This document shows positions 46,001 to 57,900 of a stretch of DNA of 64,000 nucleotides, in pieces. The translations under genes and the position numbers were made by a program. The first letter of the stretch is position 1; each line of letters begins with the position of its first letter. This stretch comes from Diplosphaera chodatii. Its lineage: Eukaryota > Chlorophyta > Trebouxiophyceae > Prasiolales > Stichococcaceae. Below the pieces are notes generated by a model. That model worked only from the letters and a program-made list of their open reading frames with translations, was not told the origin of the DNA and did not search any database. Location: contig JAALGY010000057.1 in the NCBI GenBank assembly GCA_032358165.1, positions 2,666,001 to 2,730,000 on the forward strand. The letters run 5' to 3'.

Positions 46001-49000
46001 GCTCTGTTACAGTCGTACGACGTGCTGCACGCATTTCATGATCTCCGAAGCATTGGATGTGGTGCAACAATCCACCTGGGGGCCCGGCAGCGTCTCGTCG
46101 AAGCATCCACGATCGCGCAGGACCTGCGCGTCGGGCAGCTGCCGCCCGGTTGCCAGCTCCAGCGCCATGTATCCAAAGCTGCGGATGTCATCCCTGAGGT
46201 CTTCGTCCTGCAGCACGATATCCAACAGCACACCATCAACCTGGCCTGAGAGAACTCTCAGCTGATGTCATGTCGTGCGGTCAGTGCATGCCATCTGATT
46301 CTACACCGCGTTGAAGTACCAGGCAGCTGCACAATGAACAGATCGTGATGCTTGTCTGGAGCCGTACTGCATGCCCTGCCGGCCGCAACACAGCATATGG
46401 CGAGCCACAGTCTCGCCCTGGCTCCCGGCAGAGCCCTCACGCCAGCATCAGCGGCACACAACAGCATGTGGCAGCGTCCACTGCATCGGCCAGTGTCAGC
46501 GAGGCACAAGAGGCCGGCTGTGCTCACATGCACACTGGGGTCGTGTGAGGTTGGAGTGTCGAGCTGATGAGCTGATGAACCCTCGCTCCAGGCATCAGGG
46601 GACCCTACGGGAGTGCGCCTTCCGCTTGCCTCGGCAGTCATCCGGTCTGCACGACTGCTGAGGGCATCTGATAGGACGGGCTGCAGCCACGGAACAACCT
46701 GCCTTCAGGTATATGCAGCCGCACTCTGCAGGACATGCAAGTGCTTTATGTTTTGAGGCAGGACTGCCATGACGATGCTTTCACTGGCAGCAACCAGGCG
46801 GCCTCATTGGCGGACCCTTTTGAACTTGCCTGGCACAAATGTCGTGGGCATTTGCGATACGATACAGCACACCAAGGCCATGGGAGCAGATGAGACAGTG
46901 GAGCAGTGAAAGGTGCACCATGGAGGGTCGCCGGCTGCGTTGCCGGGAGCCGCCTGTCGATGGAGTGCAGCTGCCATTTGCGCCGCCGCCAGCGCCGCCG
47001 CCTCTGCCCACGGCAGGCAAGATGCTTGGCTCTGCGATGCACAAAGAGGGCAGCCGCTTCAACAGAGGGCTCAGATCGACGGCTGCATGCCTCGTCATGC
47101 AATATGCCATGCGCACAGCATACATTGAGGCGTGCATGCAACAAGTACATCCTGACGGTAAGACGACATGCAGCCGCCACACATGGCACAACTGCCTAGT
47201 CACAGACCTGTCAGGCACGCCAGGCACGCTTTGCCACTGGACGACAGCAGCACGTTCGACGCCATCACATGGCCGTGCACCACTCTGCTGGCATGCATAT
47301 TGCACAGGCCGTGCGCCACCTGCCAGAGAAACGCCATGTATGGCGTCGCCGGCGGGATGCCCTGCAGCAGATGGAAAAGTCCTATCAGCGAGCAGCATCC
47401 CAGCACCACTGCATATGCACTCTCCCACCCGCGGCAGTGCTGCTGGCCTAGGGAGCGCAGCATAGCAGGCCACTTGACTGGAGCTGGGGTGGTTCATGTG
47501 CATGTACATGTTGTCCAATTACCTCGCTGTGTCGCCATTGCAGCACGGATCGCATGGAGCCTTTGGCCTGCACACTTAAGATATGACAGATACCAAGCAC
47601 TTTACCGATCAGAGTGCGAAGTCGATCGCCGAATGGTTGGCCCTCTGCAATGCCCATGCCGGCCAATAGTGGCAGCTGTGCCACTGCGGGCGCATGACCA
47701 CCATGAATGAGGGCAAATGCAGCTGGCTACCTGGCTCCGTCGCCATCAGACCTCGAGCGTACCTGGAAGGGGGTCACAGTTTTGAGGCGCAGTGCGTAGT
47801 CATCGCAGGAGTAGTTCAGCAGCGGCAGCACATGGTCTGCGTCGCGCATCTGCTGCAGCTTCGCCAGCTTCTCTTCCATCGCACTCTGCAGGGCAGGACT
47901 AGCCGCTGTCGGGTGGGAGCACATCCTGTCCAGCATGTATGTACGTGGCAAGGCAACGCACGAGCACAGCGCAGCAACTTGCACTCCATCTTGCAACATG
48001 GAGGTGCAATGAACATGTGGCATCGCCAGCCGCTGCAGCTGCGACGGTTCCAGCCGGCAAGGTGTCCTTGACGTGCAGCTACACGCTTGATGCGGCCGTG
48101 CGGACGGGCATCACGCACCCGAGCGGGTCCAGGCTGCGGGAGCCTGAAGGTGTGGACCACAACCGTGCCAAACTGGCGGCAGTGCGCCAGCTTCGGCGCG
48201 TCGCAGGGCTGCGTCTGCGGGCACGCCCATGCTAGTGCTGCGCGGCAGGGGCGCCCCAGGCAGTCCTGCGTTGGCCCAGGGGTGTCAGATGCTCATGGCA
48301 CAACCCTAGCTTGCGCTGTAGTACATACAGCCTTGTCAGCTAGGCCTCGCAGACGTGGGCCACACATCCCAGCACGCATGTCCGCACACGGCAACGCACC
48401 AGGAACGCGCAATCGTCCACGTGCACGTGCACCCGGCCGGGCCGCTCCGGCTGGTCGCCTGCTGGCAGGTGTGGGTGAGCTGGCGGTGCCCGGCCGGAGG
48501 AGGGGTGCCCTGGTGGTGCAAGACTGTGCACCATTGGCGCCATCGGCTGCATTGGTGGCGTGGTCGTCGGACCTGTGCGGCAAGGACAGATCCGCTGTGC
48601 CAAAGCAGCAACCCGACATGCATCCTCCTGACGTGTGGCTTGCATCCGAACGAGCAAATACACAGGGAGTTTCGCATTTTGTGCACCAAGGCTTCGTATG
48701 ATGTGCAACTGCTGCAACAAGGCAGTGTCGGATGGGCAAATCCTGCGGTATGTGGCACACTGTGCAGCGAGCTTAGCTTCTGACAGTCACTGCATGTGGG
48801 CTGCTGACCTTGGTACCCAGTGTATGGCTGCCCAGCGGCAGTGGCCTCAATTTGCTCCTTTTGCGCCTGAATGCGCTGCAGCGGGGACATGGGCTGCGGC
48901 CGGGGCTGGCCGCCAGGCGCCATCAGTGGCTGCTGCGCCTCTGCTGGTGGCTGCCGCTCCTGCCACTCCTGAAACCTGCATCGAGCACACCAGGTACACA

Positions 49001-50903
49001 CATCACTCCATGTATGCAAACCCGGAGTGCACTGCAGATTGATCTGCCTGCCACACCAGCTGATCTGCTGCATGCAACAGCACCAACACAGTACATCACA
49101 CAGGAGAAATGCCTGCTCAAGTTGCGATGCCGCACACTGTCGAGACATGCACAGCAGCCAGCGAACTTAATCTGGGTGGCCCAGCGCTGCCGCGCCGCCG
49201 CCTTCCTGGCGGGCATCTGCTCGTGACGGCCGCGCTGCGTCTCGTGGAATGCTGGCATGGCTTGGGGTGTGGGAGGGAGGCTGGCGGACCTCGGTGTGGG
49301 AGGGAGGCTGGCGGACCTCGGTGTGGGAGGGAGGCTGGCGGACCTCGGTGTGGGAGAGAGGCTGGCGGACCTCAGCGGGGAGGCCACAGGGCTGCTGCTG
49401 GGAATGAGGCGCCTCCTGGCGGCGGCTGGGCGTGCAAACCTTGTGGTGAAATTGTGCAGGGGCTCCGACTGCGTTGTCCGAGTCGTCCGAGTCGTCCGAG
49501 GAGCTGTATAGTGGCTCCTCGGCGGGGCGGCAGGCTCGTCGGCGGCACGGCCGCCGGCACCCTTACTGGCCCACGAGTTGGAGATCCTGGCGACCGACCG
49601 CCGCATTGGCTGCTGCCCGGGTTGTGTTGACAGCTGCGGCTTTTGCGGTGGCTCTGGCTGCCTGCAACTGTCTGCGAACATCGAACGGGTGGGCTGAGCT
49701 GGCGGCTGCTGATGCACTGGCGACATTGATGGCCACGACACAGTGGAAGGCAGACTGGGCGCCCGCTGCCGCGCGGCGGGCTGCTCAGGCACAGTCACGC
49801 ACGGCGCGGGCCGCTGCTGCTGCCCCTGCTGAGGTGGCGACTGACGCTGTTCTGCCCACTTGCTGGCAAAATTAGATGGTACGGGGCTGGGCGAGGGCCT
49901 GGCTGCTGCAGCCTGAGGGGCAACGCCGCCTGCTATCGGCAGAGGACTGGCTGCAGACACTGGGCCCAGGCGGAGCAGACGTGCAAGGCGACCAGAGGGC
50001 GCCTCGGGCTGCTGCTGCTGCGCCACTGGCTTGTCGCCGGCCGTGACCTGCTGCTGTGCACGGCCCTGCTGGCCGCTGCTGGCCTGCAGGGTGGGCTCAC
50101 TCGAGCCATAGCGCGGGCTGACGTCCGGCGAGCCGGTTGGCGAGGTTCCTGGCTTTGTTGATACCCACGGGGTGGTGGGCTGCGGTGCGTGCGCTTGCAG
50201 CTCGTCCCTCTTGGCCTGCGCAACGTCCCCAACCAGTGCCATTACGCAGTGTTCATGCACAGGGTTTTCAGCATCTGTTTGTGGGCCTGATCATGAACCT
50301 CTGAGCACCCGCTGGACAGATCGGCAAAGGAAGCACCTTCAGCCAGGCTAGCACGCGCCGCTTCAGCTCCGGGTCAGGCTCCAGCCTGCTACTGGTGAGG
50401 CGCGCCTGCGTCTTGGGGCATGTGTCCAGGCCCCTGCAGGACACCATATATGTGCTCAGCATCGTGTCCAATGTACGCAGCACGGGTTACCGATGCCGCC
50501 AGCCTGCCCAGCGCACGAGCTCTGCACCTGTTGCTTCTCAGATCTGAGAGTAATGCAAGCAGTTTTGCCGACCACGCCGCACGATACAGGCACGGCAACC
50601 CTGTGTGCGCGCTTTGCATGGATGGCTGCGGCCTCACCTTGCAAACCAGTCCTCGATTGCGCACCGCTGGAAAGTGACCCCCGTCTCCACCAGCAGCACC
50701 TGCCGTCAGGGAAACATCGCACGTGGGCTCAGCAGCTGCGGGTGACATCTTTGCTGGGAGGAATGGTGTCACAAGGTGGCTGGGGGCACATATCAGTAAT
50801 TGCTGACCATCATGTGTCACAAAGGCCATCTTACCGGATCCGTCATGATGTCGCCAGACAGCGGGCACTTGAACTCGGGTGGCATGTCGTCCAGCGGCGC
50901 CAT
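40078..50903 (-). CDS. Giant U-box protein with internal pseudokinase domain
   Basis: Twenty-six exons join in phase from ATG 50903 to TGA 40078 (about 1,733 residues): 50835-50903, 50638-50699, 50337-50433, 49167-50215, 48809-48975, 48400-48572, 48119-48214, 47763-47885, 47606-47642, 47208-47381, 46076-46245, 45703-45789, 45348-45446, 44921-45067, 44443-44599, 43807-44043, 43515-43585, 43355-43399, 43190-43276, 42739-43021, 42476-42573, 41980-42297, 41575-41824, 41391-41471, 40797-41277, 40078-40621. Exons 1-3 are a canonical U-box (PPEFKCPLSGDIMTDP, ETGVTFQRCAIEDWF, DTCPKTQARL). Exon 4 is a Pro/Ser/Gln linker. Exons 7-12 are kinase-like (QMRDADHVLPLL, WQVAHGLCNMHASRVVHGHV, RSFGYMALELATG, RCLLPDAQLRPTADAL) but lack the active-site Lys, Asp and DFG. 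The C-terminal half is unrecognised. U-boxes recruit E2 enzymes, so this is an E3 ligase candidate. A split into two genes near 44.2 kb is possible. Confidence 0.68.
49267..49374 (-). repeat. Four tandem 27-bp coding repeats (SASLPPTPR)
   Basis: A 27-bp unit repeats four times, the last slightly diverged. It encodes SASLPPTPR (one copy SASLSPTPR) in the linker of the U-box protein. Each unit offers a Thr-Pro site and a PxxP-like stretch. Nearby, a 9-bp repeat (about 49476-49502) encodes Arg-Thr-Thr units. Confidence 0.9.
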
Positions 50904-51904
50904 AGCGCACCGATCGTCAGCTTCACAGCCTGGCGTTGGCAACCTTTTGACAAACACAATCATTCAATACTATGCCGCACGCTGACGCTGCAAACATCAC
51001 GTCTACTAAGGTCTCACAGACACACCGTCAAGTGATCTGCAGTCGCCGCTTATAGCAGAGCACCTATGATCTCGGAGTGCTGATGACGAGCTGCCAAGTC
51101 AGCTCATTGATGGCCTTCACGGTTCGTACGACGCCCACACGGCAAGGTTTGCGCTAGGCGTTAACAAGGCGGCCATATCTTCACCCTGTAGTGCGTGATG
51201 GCGCAGAAGACGACGTGATACCCTCGGTGCGCACGGACGACGACACAGGGCATGCACAGTACACTCCTGCAGATAGGGCAGCCCTGTTGTTGCGATCTGT
51301 CATCTTTACGCATGACAGCACTGATCGCAAGAGTACCTGCTGTGCAGCACTCCGGCAGCTGGGTGTATGTGCTGCTGGTGCCGTCGTGCTATATCGACCC
51401 GGCCCTAGCTCATCACCTGATACGTGCTGCCCACGGGTCTGATCTCTCCATCACTGCATTGACTGCGATCGTGACAGCGGTCAGCTCGATCGGCCGTGCA
51501 TCATAGCTTCAAGACCTGTAGGCTGCGTGCGCATTGGAAGAGAGTGCGCACAACTACTCGCTATGCATGACAAAGCCGACCTTTGGCACCGTCTGACAAC
51601 TGCTTCCAGTGCGACATCCTGTGATGTTAGGTCCACTGCAGGCGGCACTGTAGTTATAGGCGTCTGCAGCTAGCAGCTGCACACCCTGACAGCGAGCATC
51701 CGAAGGCAGCGGCGCCGCCAGCACGTCTTGCAGCTCTCTGGCATCCTACTTAAGCGAGCTCACGCTTCGGCTCGAACTATGGACTGTGACTGTGACTGCC
51801 TGGTTACCCAAGCTTGCTTTCAGGTTACAGCACAGGTGCTACACAGCCGTGCCGCTGACACACGATCTGCCAAGTGATTTGAGGCTTGCAAGCGCTTACA
51901 ATCG
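50904..51904. promoter_or_regulatory. Tandem intergenic region, TPP II 3' end and U-box promoter
   Basis: About 1 kb lies between the TPP II stop and the U-box start, both minus. TTACA at 51896-51900 is TGTAA on the minus strand, a few bases past the TPP II stop. No coding frame with motifs is seen. Confidence 0.45.
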
Positions 51905-54900
51905 CTAAAACAGCGGATAGCTATCTGGGAAGCAGTGGCGCATGCGGCTGCGCTCTGCTCGGGCCCAGTGCTCCCAGCCCAGGCGCTGGTACAGGGTGGC
52001 CCGCAGCTCCACCACCTCCCTTTTCGACGCCTCCTCCCCTGGTGCTGCCTGCGGGCATGACCGCCTCAGGGTCAGCAGACTCTCGATTGCTGACATGCAC
52101 AGCAATGCAATGAGGACATGCATAAGCCACCATCCAACAGCACAGAAGCGTCCTGAAGATATGCATCACAATGATGCATTGCTGCATATGTGTGGGGCTT
52201 AGTGTGCCAGGCGAACGATGGGTTGCGGTACAGCAGGTAGCTGTGGTGTGAAACCCACACAAGCTCAGCAGCTGTCCCGCACATGCTCTACTCTACCTTC
52301 ATCAGGAGGTCATGACGTCTAGATGCACATATCATAGAAAACGTACGGAACACGCCTTTTCTAATGCACGAAGTGCAGAGGCCAGGCGGCCAGCCCGCGC
52401 CTCCCGCCGTGCGTGCAGCTTCGCGAGCTCCTTGTCTGTGGTGTCCGCCCACTTGCGGAGCTCCCTGCAGCGTAGCGCACCGACAGACGTAAGCTGCAGC
52501 CGTTTGCTGGTGTGGTACTTTGTACATGCAACCCAGCTGGCTGAAAGGTGGTAGGAGAGCTGACAGCAGGGCATTGCATCTGTGTGAGCACATGCTGGCA
52601 CACTAGTGGCAATCTATATCATATACCGAAAATGTCGTTCTGACAGACACTGGCCTCCTCCACCGAGGTTAGTGGCTTACCTGAACGCCTGCTCTATGGC
52701 ATCATCCTCAGCCAGCTGCTTCTGCTCGGGTGCGCCCTGCATCTGCTGCGCCGCTGCAGCAAGCGTCACTGTGCCAGGCGCTGGCTCAGCGGCAGGCGTT
52801 GGCTCCAAAGGGTCTGCAGGCTTTGGAGCAGCGCTGCCTCCGTCTGCCGCGCCGCCGTCTGCTCCCTCTGCCTTCCCTGCTTCTGCTGCTTCCACTGCTG
52901 CTTCCGCTGCCTTCCCTAGCCCCGCTCTGTCCCATATTGTCGCCGCGACAGTTGCCGCATCCTCCATGTCCAGCAGCGCCTTGACCTTCGCGGCCAGTGC
53001 TGTGACGAGCGCGGCCTGCTGCTTGTCGAAGTCCTTCTTCCGCTTCCCGCTGCCGGGTCCCTCCTCTGGGCACTTCTGCGCCAGGTGCCTAAACAGCAGA
53101 GCGTGGGTCCAGTGCTGCAGTTTTGCTTGCTGATGATGACACAGCTGGCAGGTGCAGACATGCATCATGGCAGTCACAGAAACATCCAGAGCCCTGCAGT
53201 CGTTGGACAGACAACATGGATGCGGCATGGATGAGCACGCACTTGGCAAGCGCATCAGTGTCGATCGCGGCAGCCAGGGCGTCAGCAGCTGGCACGACGT
53301 CTCCAACCCAAACGTCGTCGTCCTGCACAGGACACATGACATGGCATGGCATGGCATGGCGTGAACGCCACGTCTGTGTGCCATTCGTCGACAGTGCTGC
53401 ATCGATTGCCACCGCCAGCAAGGATATGTGGAGACAACCCTAAGGTATCATGTGCGGTACACACGATCGCCTTGCAGCACCCCGAAGGTCCGTGTGCAAC
53501 GATGTGCCGCAGCCACTAGTCCCTTGCAGCACCCTGGAACACCCGAACCCCAATACCGACCTTTTCGATCAGCTTCTCCAGCCGTGCCAGGCGCTCCGTC
53601 AGCAGCGGCAGGTGCTTCGGGTACTGCTCCAGCAGCTCGGCCTGCAGCACCGCGTGCGCCTCGCGCTCGGCCTCGTCGTCCGTCTTCAGCTCCTGCACGG
53701 AGTGTAGGGAGACGCAGCTTGCATGAAGGCGTCTGCGAGAGGTGCCGATGCAGCAGCTCTGCCTGTGGTGCTGCAGCACCTCGCGCTCAGCATCGCTGCC
53801 TCCTGCTCAATGCACTGTGAGCAGTATGACGTATCAGGACCTGCAGGACAGCAGCTCATGCAACTCACTCGCAATTGGTATTCAACACTTTACTGCAGCA
53901 CCAGGTGCACATCACACTCGGCATAGGGATTATGCATCCCATGCAGCATGCCTGCTTGATCGCTCAAGACCGCCACTTGCACCCGACTTTTTCAAAGTCA
54001 GGTTCTGTGCTGCTCTTCCCACAAGCAAGCTGACATGCCACTGCACGATACTTCACACATACAGCTCAAACAGACTATCAGTTGCACAGCAGCCGGCTTG
54101 CACAAGCTAAACCTCGTCAGCGCCAATGGCCCCACCTTGAGCAGCGCCACCTTGGCGTCCCGCACCGCCTCGTCCACACGCGTCTTCACGTCCGGCTTCT
54201 CCTCGTCCTTGGCATCCTCCTCACCCTCCTTGGCCTCCTTGTCGTGCTCCTCCTTCTTGGCCGGCACCACATACGTCAGGGGGATCGACCTGCAGAGGGC
54301 AGGCATGCCTACGGTGTCGAGCTGCGGGATTCACCGCTAATTTAAGATTATCAGTCCACCAACTGTACGCACGACTGCTAGCGTCAAATGTGTTGTGTCA
54401 ATGGTGCAGGACGCCTGCCGAGCTGCCCACACCCAGTGACCAGCAGCAGGCTGCCCAGTGCACAATACATCGAGGCAAGGGCTCAATATATTGTGTAAAT
54501 GGTGCAGGACTACTGCTGAGATCCCCACATCAAGCGCACCGCAGCAAGCCAGGTTATGATATATACGGATCAGCCTCATGTGATGTGAGCTCAAATGCTG
54601 TTTCAGACTGGAGCATAGGAAGCCGTGGCATGCTGCTCGTACCCAGGCGCGATGCTGCTGGCGTCATACACGGCACCCGGCCGGCCGCCGGCGCTGCCGC
54701 CGCCATTGTCTGGCTTGGCGAGCGTGACGGAGCCCGCCAGCAGCCGCCCTGCGGTCGCGTCCTTGGGCAGCTTGTCCTCCGGCACTGGGCCGACAAAGAC
54801 CGCCATGCGCTCCCCTGCGCCGATCAGCAAGCCTGAGGGCAAATTGTGGGCATGCTAGATGTCATTCACATGTTTGCGTGGAAGGGTGCTGCCTGCCTTG

Positions 54901-57900
54901 TCGTCCACAGGAGAACAGGACAGGCGATGTTGTGGGGTTGGCTAGCGCTCTGCACTCTTGCCGTGTGAAGCGTCAGTGCAGAGGGCAAGCACGCACACCA
55001 TGAGCCTGTCCTGTTAAAAGCACATACTGCAAATGAGGTGCAGCACTGAGTGCAAGGTGGTGATCCTGCAGCAACTGCACCGCTGTGCAGATCTTGGCAT
55101 TCCAACCGTGTGATGACAGTGCTCAACCAACGACGCAGCTGTCACCATCGAGGCGTGGAGCAAGGTATATGCATGCTGCGCAACTCACCTGGTGCCAAGG
55201 TCTTGTCCTTCAGGGCATTGGAGCCTGTCAGTGAGTCGCTGTTGCTGCCGTACACAGGCACCGTGATGGCCTCAACCTTCTTCTCCACCTCCTACAGGGC
55301 GGGAGCCAAGACACATCAGCAAGCATGCAGGACTGCTGCATGCAACATGTCGTGAAGTGGAAACCGTGGGCAGCATGGCTATTGTGCCTGACAGCAGAGC
55401 ATGCAGTGTGCGAGCCCATGGTAAGGCTGCAGTGGTTGGCTTGACAGTCCTGCATAGCTCAAGCTGATTCACTACAGCCCCTTAGGGACGCACCAGCGGC
55501 TGGTGGCGCAGCTTCTCAAGTAGCGCAGGGTCATCGTGCCGCAGCATCGCGCGGATCGTCAGGTCGCCCTTCTTCGCCTCGATCGCCTCTGCATGTCGGG
55601 GCAAAGGAATGTACGCGACGCTGGCGGGCACAGGAAGCCGCACTTGTGGCAGCTTGCACACCACTGCACAATGACATCACCGCCTCCGGCGGAGTGCCGA
55701 TGTGGGTTACCCACCTGGATAGATGTCGGCCACGCCCAGCAGCTGCTTGTTGGCGTCGTGCACCATGATGAACTGCGCCTCCAGCACCCCGTCGTACACA
55801 TACCTGCACAGCCATGGATGTGGTTATGTACATTGAAAGGTGCTCTTCGGGCTGTCATGCGGTCGCTGCAGCCGTGGAAGCACGCACATGGGCCTACAGC
55901 ACATCCTGATCGACGTGCCGGCTCCTGTGTAACTGCAGCCCAGTGATACCGCATATCAGCCGTCGGCTGTCTCACCCATTCATCATGGGCAGCCGTGGCG
56001 TGATCTTGCCGCCCTCCACCAGGCTGAGCTTGTACGTCAGCGTCAGCGCGTGCGGCGTCCGGCCCCTCGGCAGTGCATCCCGCGCACCCTGCAGCGCAAT
56101 GCAGTTGCTGCAATAGCGGACAGCTGAGGTGGCGCCTCTGCATGCTGTTTTTTGGCTGAGCACGCAGGTTCGAGGTGGCTGTCTGTTCGTGAGTGGGCCA
56201 ACATCAGGAATTCCAGGCACACCTCAGTCCTGCTACTGAGCTGCCACTGCTTGCACCTGCAGCGGCGCCAGCTCGGCGGACACGGGGCGCAGGGGGATGA
56301 GCAGCGCCTCCAGCTTGGCGCTGGGCTTCAGCTTCTCGGGCCGCACCGCCGCCCGCAGCTGCAGCTGCGCATTGCCTGCAGGATGCCGTTCGACAACAGA
56401 CATCACCAACTAGGCTGACAGTAGGGTTATCACCCAGACTCCTATGTTTGTTGCGGTGTGTATCAAGCATGCACACAGAAGATAGCACTGCATCACTGCT
56501 AAATGTTGGTATATGCTGTGGCGTGGTTGCTGTCACACCTGCTGAGCCGTCAATGAATGCTGACGCGGGGTCGGCGGTCAGGCCATGGAACTCCACCTCC
56601 TGCTCCAGCTCGGAGTCGCCGGCGGCGCTCCAGAACTGCGCGGTTGTGATCTCCAGCGTGGCACCCGCCACCACCTGGGCACAGACATGTCAACCCTTTA
56701 CTCGGTGTATGTCTGTGACACCAGCTTCACCTAGAAGCTGGGGCGGTGCTCGGACAGTGACCCTCGAGGGAATCCATGTGCAGTCAAGCTTACAGTCAAG
56801 CTTGCTCAATGACTCACGACACTGGGAGTCCATCACAGTGCCGGACACCTTGAATGTGGTGGTATGCCGGGCGTGCCCAGTGAGGACTGCGTGCGCCGTC
56901 TTCTCCAGGGACGTGTGCCGCGTGTGCGGCAGCAGCTGCGTCGCCCGCAGCATGAACATCTGCAATTAGCAGCACTGATACGTCTTTGAACTTCTGCATC
57001 CAGCTGCCCGAGCAGAACAGCTGCTCGTTTCCCTGGATTCGGATGTTTGTAGTTTTGCATCTACCAGGCAGCCATCCTGACCTAGGGATACCCTGATGCA
57101 GGTGATGCTAACAGGCATGCCAAGCTGCCTTGCGCATGTGCAACGATCCCAAGCTAGATGATTCAACCGCTCTGCTCACCCGCGGCGTGGGGTGGTCTCC
57201 AGCAAAGGTGCGCAGCTCAGCCCATGTTGCGCCCTCTGGCACCGCGATAAATCGCCGGGACTCGCTGCCTGCGTGGCATGATGTCACCCAAAATCATCAA
57301 TCTGACATGGAGCTAGCACGTTAGCACACTGTGGGTGCTGCCTGTACCCGCTTCGGTCTGGTTGTGCCATGCATCTGTATCAGAAGAAGCCGCGTGCATC
57401 CGCTGCCTTCATGTATTGCTGTACATCCTCAAGAAACTGATATTGATTCCGGAGCGTTGACTACACCGTAGACAGACCTGGAGAGTAGGCCTGCTTGCCA
57501 AGGCGCAGAATGGCGTCGCCGCCATCCGCTGCGGTCGGCACGGACAGCGGCCGCACCACAGTCACGGGCACCCTGCAGAGCAGGCATTTGCACCATATTG
57601 CATGTTGCTAGGTTAGAACTTCAGGTACGAACCTTGGTGTTCAAAGTCGGGCATGCTGCTGAAGACTGGAGTACAGCAGATGGCGGAGACGCGCCTGAAC
57701 AGGGGCCCGCGCCACGGCGCTGAGCTGTCCTCGCCGGTGACCTCTGCAGAGTGCAGCCCCTCCGGCAGCTCCGCAGCATTCACCTGCGCAGCAGGGAATC
57801 ACAGCTGCAAAGACCACCCCCAGCCATCTCAGCTGCCGCAGCAGCTGAGACCTAGGCTCAAATAGTGCCTCAATGACGCAGCATCTGCTTGTAGTATTGC

